NCBI GenBank assembly: GCA_003330885.1
Contig: CP030277.1
Span: 2,902,001-2,966,000 of the forward strand
Reading direction: 5' to 3'
DNA: 64,000 nt
Origin: Rhodobiaceae bacterium
Lineage (GTDB): Bacteria; Pseudomonadota; Alphaproteobacteria; Parvibaculales; Parvibaculaceae
Below, piece after piece: positions 1 through 8,734 of this stretch (position 1 is the stretch's first letter; each line of letters starts with the position of its first letter). The translations under genes and the position numbers were made by a program. The notes beneath the pieces are model-generated. The model saw only the letters and a list, made by a program, of their open reading frames with translations. It searched no databases and was not told the origin of the DNA.

Positions 1-524
1 ACCCGGCCGATACGCTGAATTTCATGGGTATCATAGACCTGCATGTCATAGCCCCGGCGTTCGCCGTTTGGCAGATCATCAATCCCCTTTGGCTCACCGA
101 AGTAAACACCGCCGGTAAGCTCGCGCACGATCATAATATCGAGACCCTGAACGAGCTCCGTCTTAAGCGAGGAGGCTTCAGCAAGGGCCGGGAAGCAGAT
201 GGCAGGGCGCAGGTTAGCGAAGAGGCCGAGGTCTTTGCGCAGACGCAGGAGACCGGCTTCAGGGCGCACCTCAAACGGCACATCATCCCACTTAGGACCG
301 CCTACTGCACCGAGCATCACAGCATCAGCGGCCTTGGCCTTCTCAACCGTCTCGTCAGTCACAGCAACGCCATGGGCGTCATAGCAGGAACCACCCACAA
401 GCTCATTCTCGACAACCCCGTCAAAGCCACGGTTCTCATTGAACCAGGCAATAACCCGCTCAACTTCGCCCATCACTTCAGGGCCAATGCCGTCACCGGC
501 AACTATGAGAATATTTCTGCTCAT
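1..524 (-). CDS. leuB: 3-isopropylmalate dehydrogenase, C-terminus beyond window
   Basis: Catalyses NAD-dependent oxidative decarboxylation of 3-isopropylmalate, the third dedicated step of leucine synthesis in the cytoplasm. Reading the minus strand from the ATG at 524 gives an N-terminus with the family motif [10 protein letters not shown], followed by [12 protein letters not shown], a segment with [15 protein letters not shown], and [11 protein letters not shown]. The first 174 residues are present. The metal-binding aspartates and the C-terminal half lie outside the window. It is on the same strand as leuC and leuD, with one small membrane-protein gene between, so the order is leuC-leuD-X-leuB. 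The Shine-Dalgarno is weak. Identification is firm; the gene is truncated only by the window edge. Confidence 0.95.
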   Translation of the reverse strand, partial: MSRNILIVAGDGIGPEVMGEVERVIAWFNENRGFDGVVENELVGGSCYDAHGVAVTDETVEKAKAADAVMLGAVGGPKWDDVPFEVRPEAGLLRLRKDLGLFANLRPAICFPALAEASSLKTELVQGLDIMIVRELTGGVYFGEPKGIDDLPNGERRGYDMQVYDTHEIQRIGR

Positions 525-719
525 GGCTCAACTAAACCTTTGACTTTATTGGCATTTATGATGCTCAAAGGCCCATCGCCGCTCAATCCAGTAGCGAGCG
601 CGGAAGGTTCCATGCCTCATCAAATGCGGAATTTGCGAGCGTCTTAGCTGTTTTTGAGGGTTCTGTCACCCTTCAGCGCCCAGAATCCCCACACGTCCGA
701 CTGAATTAGATGTGATTGC

Positions 720-1007
720 CTATTTTGGGTCCTTAGGCCTTGGTGGTTTATCGTCACCTCGACCGAAGATGTAGCCGGCCACACCTCCCAGCAGGGTCGC
801 AATCACCTCTGTCGGCATCTCGTCACTGACCACCAGAAGCATCAAGATTGTCGGCAGCAAGAGCACCAGACCCAGGCCTTGCAGATTATAGGGGCCGAGC
901 CCCTTCGCTTTAATCCGCTCCGCCATGATGCGCAGCCCAAACCAGCCCATCATCAGCGCGAGCGCGGAGGCAGCAACGGTTGCGATCAAATCCGTATTGA
1001 GTTCCAT
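720..1007 (-). CDS. Small membrane protein of unknown function
   Basis: A 95-residue protein I do not recognise. Three hydrophobic stretches are visible at about residues 6-28, 42-61 and 67-83. A short charged loop (ERIKAKG) lies between the first two, and the hydrophilic tail is rich in Asp, Lys, Arg and Pro (GRGDDKPPRPKDPK). An excellent Shine-Dalgarno (GGGAGGG, about 5 nt upstream of the ATG) supports it as a real gene. It sits between leuD and leuB on the same strand. No catalytic motif is visible, so an inner-membrane location is the only inference made. Confidence 0.75.
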   Translation of the reverse strand: MELNTDLIATVAASALALMMGWFGLRIMAERIKAKGLGPYNLQGLGLVLLLPTILMLLVVSDEMPTEVIATLLGGVAGYIFGRGDDKPPRPKDPK

Positions 1008-1060
1008 AAAGCCCTCCCATTCCCCGACGAAGGTTTAACCTAGCGGCTCATTCCCCTCCC

Positions 1061-1140
1061 TGTCATCCTCGGGCTTGACCCGAGGATCCATACTGAATCG
1101 AAAGGGCCCATGGACCCTCGGGTCAAGCCCGAGGGTGACA
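1061..1140. repeat. Nested palindromic intergenic element
   Basis: Two arms of about 30 bp (1061-1090 and 1110-1140) are near-exact reverse complements. Each arm is also an imperfect palindrome (CCTCGGGCTTGACCCGAGG core). The 19-20 bp between them is unique. This resembles BIME-like intergenic palindromes. Short elements with this core are widespread in alphaproteobacterial genomes from general knowledge. It lies between leuD and the small membrane-protein gene and could form a long hairpin in either transcript. Confidence 0.8.
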
Positions 1141-1145
1141 CTGAG

Positions 1146-1179
1146 AAAAAAATCCCCGGAAGCAGACGCTACCGGGGAT
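1146..1179 (-). terminator. Intrinsic terminator of leuCD
   Basis: On the minus strand ATCCCCGG (1179-1172) pairs with CCGGGGAT (1159-1152) and runs into seven T residues. It lies about 45 bp after the leuD stop, so leuC-leuD probably ends here and the downstream genes have their own promoter or depend on read-through. A 14-bp direct repeat (1172-1185 and 1186-1199) overlaps the upstream arm. Confidence 0.75.
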
Positions 1180-1199
1180 CAATGTCCGGGGATCAATGT
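1172..1199. repeat. 14-bp perfect tandem duplication
   Basis: CCGGGGATCAATGT occurs twice head to tail, overlapping the first arm of the leuCD terminator on the minus strand. Such a duplication supplies a second copy of one stem arm and is probably a slippage product. Confidence 0.85.
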
Positions 1200-1221
1200 A
1201 AAGTTCGAATGAAGTGAGCGC

Positions 1222-1827
1222 TTAAAGCCAGGGCTGCTCTGTGGCCCGTGTCTTTTCAAACGATGTGATCTTCTCTTCCTTCTGTAGCGTGAGCCCCACA
1301 TCATCAAGACCTTCCATCAGGCAATGCTTACGGAAGGGATCAATGTCGAAAGAGACGGTGCCGCCATCCGGGCCTTTGATCTCCTGGGCTTCCAGGTCAA
1401 CAGAGACGGTCGCATTCGCGCCGCGCTCCGCATCATCCATCAGCTTGTCCACATCAGCTTGTGAAAGTTTGATCGGCAGGATGCCGTTCTTGAAGCAGTT
1501 ATTGTAAAAGATGTCAGCGAACGAAGTGGAGATGATCACCTTGATGCCAAAGTCCGCAATCGCCCACGGTGCATGTTCACGCGATGAACCACAGCCGAAA
1601 TTGTCGCCGGCTACAAGAATTTCCGCATTCCGATACTGAGGTTTATTCAGCACGAAGTCTGGAATCTCAACGCCTTCTTTTGTGAAACGCATTTCATCAA
1701 ACAGGTTCTTACCCAAACCCGTCCGCTTGATGGTTTTCAGGAACTGCTTTGGAATGATCATGTCCGTGTCGACATTCAGGATCGGCAGGGGGGCGGCAAC
1801 GCCATCTACTTTTTTAAACTTTTCCAT
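1222..1827 (-). CDS. leuD: 3-isopropylmalate dehydratase small subunit
   Basis: The swivel-domain subunit that partners LeuC in isomerising 2-isopropylmalate to 3-isopropylmalate. The 201 residues match the usual length of about 200. Family landmarks are [15 protein letters not shown] near the N-terminus and [16 protein letters not shown] around residue 75, the substrate-binding loop. A good Shine-Dalgarno (AAGGAG, 7 nt before the ATG) fixes the start. It follows leuC after 11 bp, so the two are surely co-transcribed, and an intrinsic terminator follows at 1146-1179. Confidence 0.97.
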   Translation of the reverse strand: MEKFKKVDGVAAPLPILNVDTDMIIPKQFLKTIKRTGLGKNLFDEMRFTKEGVEIPDFVLNKPQYRNAEILVAGDNFGCGSSREHAPWAIADFGIKVIISTSFADIFYNNCFKNGILPIKLSQADVDKLMDDAERGANATVSVDLEAQEIKGPDGGTVSFDIDPFRKHCLMEGLDDVGLTLQKEEKITSFEKTRATEQPWL

Positions 1828-1838
1828 GCTCGTTCTCC

Positions 1839-3236
1839 TTAAACTTTCCGCACGTCAACAAAGTGACCCGCAATCGCCGCAGCTGCTGCCATCTCCGGCG
1901 ATACTAGGTGCGTGCGTCCACCGCGGCCCTGACGGCCTTCAAAGTTGCGGTTGGATGTGGAGGCGCAGCGCTCGCCCTCTTCCAACTTGTCGGCATTCAT
2001 GGCCAGACACATGGAGCAACCTGGTTCACGCCAGTCAAAACCCGCTTCGATCAGGATCTTATCAAGCCCTTCTTGCTCGGCCTGCTCTTTCACAAGACCA
2101 GAACCCGGCACCACCATGGCACTCACGTGGCTCGCAACCTTTTTGCCCTTGGCAACCTTTGCGACTTCACGCAGATCTTCGATCCGGCCATTGGTGCAGG
2201 ATCCGATGAAGGCACGATCGATTTTGATGTCCGTCATCGGCGTGTTGGGCTCAAGCCCCATATAGGCAAGCGAGCGTTCAACCGCCGTGCGCTTTGCTGC
2301 ATCTTCAATCTTCGATGGATCAGGAACCGAGCCTTCAATTGAGACAACATTCTCTGGGCTTGTGCCCCATGTGAGGGTCGGTGGCAGGTTGGACGCATCG
2401 AGCGTGATGACCTTGTCGAAATGCGCGCCTTCGTCGGACGGCAGCGTCTTCCAGTAGGCAACGGCTGCATCCCAGTCAGCACCCTGCGGGCTGCGTGGAC
2501 GGCCTTTCAAATACTCAAATGTCTTTTCATCCGGTGCGATGAGGCCAGCACGCGCGCCACCTTCGATGGACATGTTACAGACCGTCATCCGGCCTTCCAT
2601 GGAAAGGGCGCGAATAGCCTCGCCCGTATATTCCATCACATAGCCCGTGCCACCGGCGGTGCCGATCTCGCCAATCACCGCGAGGATGATGTCTTTCGCC
2701 GTCACGTGATCTGGCAGCGTGCCATTCACTTCGATCTTCATGTTCTTGGCTTTGGACTGGATCAGCGTTTGCGTGGCCAACACATGCTCCACTTCCGATG
2801 TGCCAATGCCGTGTGCCAGGGCACCGAAGGCGCCATGAGTTGAGGTGTGGCTGTCACCACACACAATCGTTGTACCCGGCAGCGTGAAGCCCTGCTCCGG
2901 TCCGACAATGTGCACAACACCCTGGCGGATATCGAGCATCTCCAGATATTCAACACCAAAGTCCTTGGCGTTTTTTTCCAGCGTCTCAACCTGGATGCGG
3001 CTTTCTTCGTCTGCAATGCCATTTGCCCGACCTTCGGTCGGCACATTATGGTCGGCAACCGCCAAAGTCTTTTCTGGCGCACGCACCTGGCGTCCAGACA
3101 GACGCAGGCCTTCAAAGGCCTGCGGGCTTGTCACTTCATGCACAAGATGGCGATCAATATAGAGAAGGCAGGTTCCGTCATCCTGAACATCCACCATGTG
3201 GGCATCCCAGATTTTGTCATACATCGTACGAGCCAT
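1839..3236 (-). CDS. leuC: 3-isopropylmalate dehydratase large subunit
   Basis: Catalytic [4Fe-4S] subunit of isopropylmalate isomerase in leucine biosynthesis. It is 465 residues long. The three cluster cysteines fall at 347 (SCTNGR), 407 and 410 (GCSMC), the same positions as in the E. coli enzyme. The [24 protein letters not shown] segment typical of the aconitase superfamily lies near residue 130. The Shine-Dalgarno GAGGAG stands 8 nt before the ATG. It is translated just ahead of leuD. A palindromic repeat and the rplS terminator separate it from the ribosomal cluster upstream, so it should have its own promoter in that gap. Confidence 0.97.
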   Translation of the reverse strand: MARTMYDKIWDAHMVDVQDDGTCLLYIDRHLVHEVTSPQAFEGLRLSGRQVRAPEKTLAVADHNVPTEGRANGIADEESRIQVETLEKNAKDFGVEYLEMLDIRQGVVHIVGPEQGFTLPGTTIVCGDSHTSTHGAFGALAHGIGTSEVEHVLATQTLIQSKAKNMKIEVNGTLPDHVTAKDIILAVIGEIGTAGGTGYVMEYTGEAIRALSMEGRMTVCNMSIEGGARAGLIAPDEKTFEYLKGRPRSPQGADWDAAVAYWKTLPSDEGAHFDKVITLDASNLPPTLTWGTSPENVVSIEGSVPDPSKIEDAAKRTAVERSLAYMGLEPNTPMTDIKIDRAFIGSCTNGRIEDLREVAKVAKGKKVASHVSAMVVPGSGLVKEQAEQEGLDKILIEAGFDWREPGCSMCLAMNADKLEEGERCASTSNRNFEGRQGRGGRTHLVSPEMAAAAAIAGHFVDVRKV

Positions 3237-3309
3237 TTACTCTTCTCCTCTTGGATACATTCCTCGCAGGAAACGCATCTCGCTAGTTAATTTCTCTTTT
3301 GGCCCCAGA

Positions 3310-3365
3310 GCATTTTCAGCAAAAGTGCCAAATCAGACTTGGTTGGTTTTGCGGTTCGAAAATGC
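3310..3365. repeat. Dispersed palindromic repeat, copy 1
   Basis: Outer arms GCATTTTC and GAAAATGC enclose AGCAAAAGT and GGTTTTGCGGTTC, which can also pair in part. It is one of eight related copies in this window (see 25460, 25632, 33118, 43586, 47188, 49677, 58596). It sits upstream of leuC and downstream of rplS. It resembles small palindromic intergenic elements of Rhizobiales. Confidence 0.8.
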
Positions 3366-3387
3366 GACCAAAATAAATGCCCCAAAC

Positions 3388-3422
3388 AAAAAGCGGGCAT
3401 AAGGCCCATTGGCCCTGCCCGC
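3388..3422 (-). terminator. Intrinsic terminator after rplS
   Basis: Minus-strand stem GCGGGCA/TGCCCGC with an inner GGCC/GGCC pairing, followed by TTTTTG. It ends the ffh-aroQ-rpsP-rimM-trmD-rplS transcript about 40 bp after the rplS stop codon. Confidence 0.8.
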
Positions 3423-3462
3423 TCTTCGTGTGCCTTAAAGCCTGGTCTCAGGCAGTGGCTTC

Positions 3463-3846
3463 TTATTTTGCAGCAGCGGACTTCTTGTTCCGGTTATCCT
3501 GACGCTCCGCAATACGGGCCGATTTACCGCGACGACCACGTAGATAGTAGAGCTTCGCGCGACGTACACGTCCGCGACGGATGACCTTAATGCTGTCAAT
3601 CAGCGGGCCGTATACTGGGAACACGCGCTCGACGCCTTCACCGTAGGAGATCTTGCGAACGGTGAAGCTCTCGTTCACGCCTTCACCACCACGTGCAATG
3701 ACCACACCTTCGAACGCCTGAATACGTTCGCGGGTGCCTTCCACCACTTTGACGTTCACCTGAACGGTATCGCCCGGATCGAAAACCGGAATCTCTTTGC
3801 CCAGGGACGCAATTTGCTCTTTTTCAAGCTCTTGGATGATGTTCAT
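3463..3846 (-). CDS. rplS: 50S ribosomal protein L19 (bL19)
   Basis: Protein at the 30S-50S interface. The start is ATG at 3846 ([11 protein letters not shown]), preceded by AAAGG. The longer open frame upstream runs into the trmD-rplS gap and lacks L19 homology. The 127 residues carry the L19 signatures [33 protein letters not shown] (N-terminal half), [13 protein letters not shown] and the basic tail [14 protein letters not shown]. It is the last gene of the ffh-rplS cluster, 75 bp after trmD, and is followed by an intrinsic terminator. Confidence 0.97.
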   Translation of the reverse strand: MNIIQELEKEQIASLGKEIPVFDPGDTVQVNVKVVEGTRERIQAFEGVVIARGGEGVNESFTVRKISYGEGVERVFPVYGPLIDSIKVIRRGRVRRAKLYYLRGRRGKSARIAERQDNRNKKSAAAK

Positions 3847-3921
3847 CGCTTCAAACCTTTTTAGCCGGGTACGGCAAGTCTTCGGGACGGATTCCCCGAA
3901 AGCGCGCGTGAGTACCACATA

Positions 3922-4653
3922 TCAATCTGTTGTGCGACCTTCTTTGTGCATTTTTTGCCACAAATCTGGCCGCCGCTCTTTTGTTAACCTCTCGGATTGC
4001 TCCCGGCGCCATGCCGCGACCTTTCCGTGATCTCCAGAGGTGAGAACAGCAGGGATTTCCGTGCCTTCCCAAGTCCCGGGCCGCGTGTAATGCGGATATT
4101 CCAGGAGACCTCCTTCAAAACTCTCATCTTCGCCGGAGGCTTCTGCCCCCATCACCCCTGGCAGCAGTCGGATGACTGCATCCAGTAGTGCCAGTGCCGC
4201 AGGCTCACCGCCTGACAGCACAAAATCTCCAAGGCTCACCTCTTCCAGGTTCCGCCCTTCAATGACCCGCTCATCTATGCCCTCAAACCGGCCACAGAGA
4301 AGCACCACACCGGGGCCGTCTGCCAGCTCCCGCACCCTTGCCTGGGTAAGCGGCGCGCCCCTGGGGCTCAGATAGAGCCGTGGACGGGCATCCTCTTGTG
4401 CGGTTGCCGCATCAATGGCATCGCCCAGCACATCTGCTTTCAGGACCATGCCGGCCCCACCCCCAGAAGGGGTATCATCGACCTGGGCGTGTTTACCCTG
4501 GCCGAAATCCCTTATGTTGACGGTCTCCAGCGACCATCTGCCGTCTTCCAGCGCTTTGCCCGCCAGAGAAAACCCGAGCGAGCCTGGAAACATCTCCGGA
4601 AAGAGCGTCAGGACACTCGCCTGCCAGACCTCATCGGCGGCGCGCTCAGACAT
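3922..4653 (-). CDS. trmD: tRNA (guanine-37-N1)-methyltransferase
   Basis: Uses S-adenosylmethionine to methylate G37 next to the anticodon of tRNAs, preventing frameshifting. The 243-residue protein starts at ATG 4653 (MSERAADE), with GTGAGG upstream and an 8-bp overlap with the end of rimM. The longer frame back to 4806 would lie almost wholly inside rimM. Motifs for the deep trefoil knot are GGGAGM (64-69), [13 protein letters not shown] (118-130), GDFVLSGGE (142-150) and YPHYTRP (186-192). It sits in the usual place between rimM and rplS. Confidence 0.96.
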   Translation of the reverse strand: MSERAADEVWQASVLTLFPEMFPGSLGFSLAGKALEDGRWSLETVNIRDFGQGKHAQVDDTPSGGGAGMVLKADVLGDAIDAATAQEDARPRLYLSPRGAPLTQARVRELADGPGVVLLCGRFEGIDERVIEGRNLEEVSLGDFVLSGGEPAALALLDAVIRLLPGVMGAEASGEDESFEGGLLEYPHYTRPGTWEGTEIPAVLTSGDHGKVAAWRREQSERLTKERRPDLWQKMHKEGRTTD

Positions 4654-5293
4654 CAGCCTCACCACTCGCAGAACCATCCGTGCCCGATTCTGCCTTCTCA
4701 CGCGCGAGAGCCTTTTCGCGGGCTTTCGGGCTCCGCCGCCGTTTCCGGGGCTTTGGCTTGGCCTTCTCTTCTTCCGTTTCAAACGTGCCCAGCGGCGGGT
4801 CGGCAATCAGTTTGCCACCGGCAATATCAACGCTTGGCACGTTCTCTTCCGTAAACGCCATCATGACCGTGCCCCCGCCATCAACTGGGGCGATCTCCAG
4901 AATATCGCCGGCACCAAAGTCAAAGACCGCCGCGACAGACCCAAGCGCCTCACCCTCTGCGGTCACAACCTTGAGACCAATCAGGTCGGCATGGAACCAG
5001 CCTTCTTCTTGGCTATCCGCCTCTCCGAGGTCTTCCCGGGTAACGGTGAGCTCAGCGCCTTTCAGCGCCTCTGCTGCATCCCGGCCCTTGATCCCCTCAA
5101 GTTCAATCGTCACCAGGCCCTTGCCCGTCCCTGTGACCTTGATCTCCCGAGAGACGCCACGAACCATGACAGGTCCATAGTCGCCAATGGCCTCTGGCTC
5201 ACCCGTAAAGGGTTTCACCCGAAGCCGCCCACTGACACCGTGAGCGCCGGCAATGACGCCCAAGACAATTTCTGCATCAGCTTCGATGGTCAT
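4646..5293 (-). CDS. rimM: 16S rRNA processing protein RimM
   Basis: Assembly factor for the 30S head domain that binds uS19. Residues 1-90 form the RimM N-terminal barrel ([21 protein letters not shown] is diagnostic). Residues about 95-165 form the PRC-like C-terminal barrel ([39 protein letters not shown]). The last 45 or so residues are a low-complexity extension, first Lys/Arg/Pro-rich, then Ser/Glu-rich, longer than in most RimM proteins. It overlaps trmD by 8 bp and follows rpsP after 21 bp. Confidence 0.95.
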   Translation of the reverse strand: MTIEADAEIVLGVIAGAHGVSGRLRVKPFTGEPEAIGDYGPVMVRGVSREIKVTGTGKGLVTIELEGIKGRDAAEALKGAELTVTREDLGEADSQEEGWFHADLIGLKVVTAEGEALGSVAAVFDFGAGDILEIAPVDGGGTVMMAFTEENVPSVDIAGGKLIADPPLGTFETEEEKAKPKPRKRRRSPKAREKALAREKAESGTDGSASGEADV

Positions 5294-5314
5294 GGAAGAA
5301 ACGCAAGAAGGGGG

Positions 5315-5716
5315 TTAGCCCTCCGCTGCGGCCTCTTCTGCTGGTGCTTCTGCCGGAGCTTCAGCCGCAGCTTTTGCATCTTCTGCAGCTTGACGTTCAG
5401 CTTCCAGACGTTCCTGAGCTTTCTGGCCAGGCTTGGCTTTGTTTGGATTGTTGCGTGCAGGACGCTTCGCAATGCCTGCTGCATCCATGAAACGCAGAAC
5501 CCGGTCTGTTGGCTTCGCACCATGGGACACCCAATGCTCAATGCGCTCAACTTCAAGCTTCACGCGGTCAGCATGATCTTTTGGAAGCAGCGGATTATAG
5601 CTGCCTACTTTTTCAATGAAACGGCCATCACGTGGGGAACGAATGTCTGCAACAACGATCCGGTAATACGGACGCTTCTTGCTGCCACCCCGGGCCAGTC
5701 TGATCTTCAATGCCAT
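5315..5716 (-). CDS. rpsP: 30S ribosomal protein S16 (bS16)
   Basis: Structural protein of the 30S body. The core (residues 1-80) is canonical: [42 protein letters not shown]. The 133-residue length exceeds the usual 80-90 because of a C-terminal tail (about 85-133) of charged then Ala/Glu/Pro repeats, a feature known in alphaproteobacterial S16. Shine-Dalgarno AAGGAGA is 8 nt before the ATG. It lies between the chorismate mutase and rimM genes. Confidence 0.97.
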   Translation of the reverse strand: MALKIRLARGGSKKRPYYRIVVADIRSPRDGRFIEKVGSYNPLLPKDHADRVKLEVERIEHWVSHGAKPTDRVLRFMDAAGIAKRPARNNPNKAKPGQKAQERLEAERQAAEDAKAAAEAPAEAPAEEAAAEG

Positions 5717-5751
5717 CTTATATCTCCTTAAGAATCGGCGGACGCAGCTCT

Positions 5752-6054
5752 TCAGCCGCGAATTGCTTTGTGATTACGAATAACTTCCTCAATGAGGAAG
5801 TTGAGAAACTTTTCAGCGAAGGCGGGATCAAGATCCGCGTCTTCCGCCAGTATGCGCAGACGCGCAATTTGCTTTTCTTCGCGCGCCGGGTCTGCAGGCG
5901 GCAGATCATGCTGCGCCTTCAACTCGCCGACTGCCTGGGTGCACTTAAAGCGCTCCGCCAGCATGTGAATGAGGGCGGCATCAATATTGTCGATGCTTGA
6001 ACGAAGTTTGCCGAGCACTTCAGTTGCCCGTGCGCTGTCGTCTACCTGACTCAT
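5752..6054 (-). CDS. Chorismate mutase, AroQ class
   Basis: Converts chorismate to prephenate, the first step towards Phe and Tyr. The 100-residue all-helical protein shows the AroQ pattern [51 protein letters not shown]. The active-site Arg and Lys lie in the first helix and in the VGELK segment. A C-terminal helix ([17 protein letters not shown]) completes it. Its ATG overlaps the ffh TGA (ATGA), so translation is coupled. A chorismate mutase between ffh and rpsP is a known alphaproteobacterial arrangement. Confidence 0.93.
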   Translation of the reverse strand: MSQVDDSARATEVLGKLRSSIDNIDAALIHMLAERFKCTQAVGELKAQHDLPPADPAREEKQIARLRILAEDADLDPAFAEKFLNFLIEEVIRNHKAIRG

Positions 6055-7598
6055 TTTTTCTTGCCCTTCTTACCACCCCGACCGGACGGAAGACCTGGCA
6101 ACCCTCCCGGCGCGCCGCCCATCCCAGGCAGGCCTGGAAGACCACCCGCAATCGACCCAGTTGGAAGTCCGGGCATCCCCCCGGCTTGATCGCCAAGCAG
6201 GCGCTGGATTTCAGCCGGATCAGTTGGCATATCAGCAGGCAGGTCGGCTGGCATTTCCGGCATCCCGCCCCCAAAGAGACCACCAAGCCCCTTCATGCCG
6301 CCCTTCGCCATCTTCTTCATCATGTCCGCCATCTGGCGATGCATCTTGAGAAGGCGATTAATCTCTTGAACGCTCGTGCCCGAACCTGCCGCCACCCGCT
6401 TCTTGCGGCTTGCGTTCAGGATCTTCGGATTGCGGCGCTCAGCTTTGGTCATGGAGGAGATGATCGCGCCCTGACGCTTAATGACACTGTCATCAAGGTC
6501 AGCAGCATTCATCTGTTTCTTCATCTTGCCCATGCCCGGCAACATGCCCAGCACACCGGCCATGCCACCCATACGGCCCATCTGTTTCAGCTGTTCGGCG
6601 AGATCATCCAGGTCAAACTGACCCTTCTTCATCTTCGCCGCCATCTTGTTCGCTTTTTCAGCGTCGATGGTCTCAGCGGCCTTCTCAACCAGGCTGACAA
6701 CATCGCCCATGCCAAGAATGCGGCCCGCAACACGATCCGGCGCGAAGTCTTCTAGCTCATCAAGCTTCTCACCCGTACCCAGAAGCTTGATCGGGACACC
6801 GGTAACGGCACGCATGGAAAGAGCCGCACCACCGCGGCCGTCCCCATCTGTCCGAGTAAGAACGATACCCGTAAGGCCCATACGCTCATGGAACTGTTCG
6901 GCTACATTGACAGCGTCCTGACCGGTCAGACTGTCGGCAACGAGCAATATTTCATGAGGCTCAGACACGGCGCGCACATCAGCCATTTCGGCCATCAGTG
7001 CTTCATCCACATGCAGACGACCTGCCGTGTCGAGCATGATCACATCATATCCGCCGAGCTTGGCGGCCTGCACGGCGCGCTTCGTAATGTCGACCGGCTG
7101 TTGCCCCTCAACAATCGGGAGCGTCGCAATCTCTGTTTGCTCACCTAGAACTTTCAACTGTTCCTGGGCGGCAGGACGGCGCACGTCGAGCGACGCCATC
7201 AAAATCTTTTTCTTTTCAGTCGCTGTCAGACGCTTGGCGATCTTCGCCGTCGATGTCGTCTTACCTGAGCCCTGCAGCCCCACCATCATGATGACAACGG
7301 GCGCAGCCGCCGCGAGAGAGATCGGCGCGGGCTCGGTGCCCAGCGTCTCAATCATTGCGTCATGGACGATTTTGACGACCTGCTGGCCCGGCGTCACCGA
7401 ACGCAGCACTTCCTGACCGACCGCGCGTTCCCGCACCTTGTCGATGAAGGACTTGGCAACGGGAAGAGCGACGTCAGCTTCCAGGAGAGCACGGCGCACT
7501 TCGCGCAGCGCTTCATCCACGTCTTTTGGTCCGAGAGCGCCCTTGCCTCTCAGATTGTCAAAAACGGACCCAAGCCGGTCTGTTAAGCTCTCAAACAT
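6051..7598 (-). CDS. ffh: Signal recognition particle GTPase Ffh
   Basis: Protein part of the bacterial SRP. It binds 4.5S RNA and signal sequences and docks to FtsY. The start is ATG 7598 (MFESLTDRLG), preceded by AAAGGA. The earlier start is in an unrelated leader. The P-loop GLQGSGKTT is at residues 107-115, DTAGRLH follows further on, and the Met-rich M domain has many KKMAKGGMKG and MPGM segments. The last 70 residues are a Met/Gly/Pro-rich tail ending in GGKKGKKK. 515 residues is normal for the family. First gene of the cluster; hairpins precede it (see 7612-7678). Confidence 0.97.
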   Translation of the reverse strand: MFESLTDRLGSVFDNLRGKGALGPKDVDEALREVRRALLEADVALPVAKSFIDKVRERAVGQEVLRSVTPGQQVVKIVHDAMIETLGTEPAPISLAAAAPVVIMMVGLQGSGKTTSTAKIAKRLTATEKKKILMASLDVRRPAAQEQLKVLGEQTEIATLPIVEGQQPVDITKRAVQAAKLGGYDVIMLDTAGRLHVDEALMAEMADVRAVSEPHEILLVADSLTGQDAVNVAEQFHERMGLTGIVLTRTDGDGRGGAALSMRAVTGVPIKLLGTGEKLDELEDFAPDRVAGRILGMGDVVSLVEKAAETIDAEKANKMAAKMKKGQFDLDDLAEQLKQMGRMGGMAGVLGMLPGMGKMKKQMNAADLDDSVIKRQGAIISSMTKAERRNPKILNASRKKRVAAGSGTSVQEINRLLKMHRQMADMMKKMAKGGMKGLGGLFGGGMPEMPADLPADMPTDPAEIQRLLGDQAGGMPGLPTGSIAGGLPGLPGMGGAPGGLPGLPSGRGGKKGKKK

Positions 7599-7611
7599 CG
7601 CGTCCTTTATC

Positions 7612-7678
7612 GGCGGAAAACCGCCAGAAAAAACCCAAAGCACAAAAGCACCTGTGAGCGAACCCTCGCCGACAGGTG
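7612..7678 (-). promoter_or_regulatory. Two hairpins in the ffh 5' leader
   Basis: On the minus strand CACCTGT...ACAGGTG (7678-7649) with an inner CGAG/CGCTC pairing forms one hairpin, followed by a T-rich stretch (CTTTTGTGCTTTGGGTTTTTT). A second short hairpin GGCGG-TTTT-CCGCC (7625-7612) ends a few bases before the ffh Shine-Dalgarno. Either could affect transcription or ribosome access. The role is inferred only from position. Confidence 0.4.
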
Positions 7679-7858
7679 GTGATCCCGGCCTCCCTCAAGA
7701 GACCTCGTCAGGACCGAAGCATGTAAATCTGCTCCGAAAGAGCGCGCAAACTAGGCAGAAAGGCCGTTTCTGTCAAATATTCCGAGCGGAAGCAGACTTA
7801 GCGCTCGTTAACCTCGTTTCCTAACAAGACATTAACAGGCTGAGGATAGCTTGGCCTC

Positions 7859-8134
7859 ATGATAGACGCACTCGGAACAGCCACCCAGGGGGCCCATGCG
7901 GCCCTGCAGAGCTTCGATCAGGCCGCGAGCCAGATCGCCAAAGCCGGGACAAATGCTGTCGAGCAGGTCACAAACAACAGCGCGACAACCCCGGCCCAGA
8001 GCGATGGCCTGCAAAGTGGAATCGTGAAAGCTGTCGTTCAAATGAGCCAGGCAGAAACCAACTACTCAGCGAACGCGAAAGTCATCGAGACCGTCGATCG
8101 ACTGGCGGGCGAAACCCTCGATATTCTGGCTTGA
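7859..8134 (+). CDS. Small protein resembling flagellar rod C-terminal region
   Basis: A 91-residue protein whose C-terminus (QMSQAETNYSANAKVIETVDRLAGETLDIL) closely resembles the C-terminal helix of FlgC and other axial flagellar proteins, which end in ETxYxANxKVI.T.D.....LD. The N-terminal half is an Ala/Gln/Ser-rich helix. There is no signal peptide. No flagellar gene lies nearby, so it is an isolated, truncated rod-like protein. Shine-Dalgarno-like GAGGAT is about 12 nt upstream. The structural resemblance is fairly clear; the function is not known. Confidence 0.7.
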   Translation: MIDALGTATQGAHAALQSFDQAASQIAKAGTNAVEQVTNNSATTPAQSDGLQSGIVKAVVQMSQAETNYSANAKVIETVDRLAGETLDILA

Positions 8135-8135
8135 G

Positions 8136-8627
8136 CTAGGCGCTCGCCTCTTCCAGACATTCAACAAGCAGCTTGAGGTGGGCCATGCCGAAGAGGCGCA
8201 TATTCTGAAAACGATCCCCGATGTCCGTTTCAATAAGTCTTGCCCTCGAAACAGGCCCTGAAACAGCAACAACGGCGGTGCCGGGTTTTGGCCCGTAAGG
8301 GGAGCCCGCCGGACCGGCAGCGCCCATTTCGCTCGTCGCCCAGTCAGATCCCATTTGGATTTTGAAACCGTCGGCCATGGCTTGCGCAAATTCCGGTGTC
8401 AGAGGTTCTAGGCCTTCGAGCTTCAGTGTCGAGCGGTCCCGCAAGACGCGACCCGCCTCACGGGTATAGATTACGGTAGATCCAAGAAAAAAGGCCGATG
8501 CACCTGGCTGTGCAATCAGTGCCGCGGAGACAAGACCGCCAACCGAACTCTCCCCCAGAGCAATTTTCTCTTTTCGCGATTTCAGCAAATCGGCGGCTTT
8601 CTCAGCCAGTGGCAACAGGCTTTCCAC
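8136..8627 (-). CDS. CinA C-terminal domain protein (PncC-like)
   Basis: Stand-alone version of the CinA C-terminal domain, a family that includes nicotinamide-nucleotide amidase PncC, which recycles NMN. GTG start at 8627, with AAGGAG 7 nt upstream. The fold signature GESSVGGLVSAALIAQPGASAFFLGSTVIYTREAG (residues 25-59) aligns with the family ES.TGGL.S..LT..PGAS..F.GG.V.YSNEAK. Two usually conserved positions differ: Val29 for Thr in TGG, and Gly for the Lys of NEAK. AGPAG.PYGPKPGT follows. Amidase activity should therefore not be assumed. It ends 1 bp from the convergent rod-like gene. Confidence 0.85.
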   Translation of the reverse strand: MESLLPLAEKAADLLKSRKEKIALGESSVGGLVSAALIAQPGASAFFLGSTVIYTREAGRVLRDRSTLKLEGLEPLTPEFAQAMADGFKIQMGSDWATSEMGAAGPAGSPYGPKPGTAVVAVSGPVSRARLIETDIGDRFQNMRLFGMAHLKLLVECLEEASA

Positions 8628-8734
8628 GATGAAGCTCCTTCACAACAAGTTTAATGCTACGCGGCACTACACGATAAAAGTGGGTCGCATCGCCCCAAAT
8701 TCATCGTTAATGTATACCGATCAGCGGAGGAAAG

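Noticed and set aside
4415-5731. Plus-strand 438-codon frame
   Set aside because: It is antisense to trmD, rimM and rpsP, which have clear homology; the long frame is a shadow.
7649-7678. T-arm-like hairpin that could suggest a tRNA
   Set aside because: No acceptor stem, anticodon arm or CCA end can be built around it.
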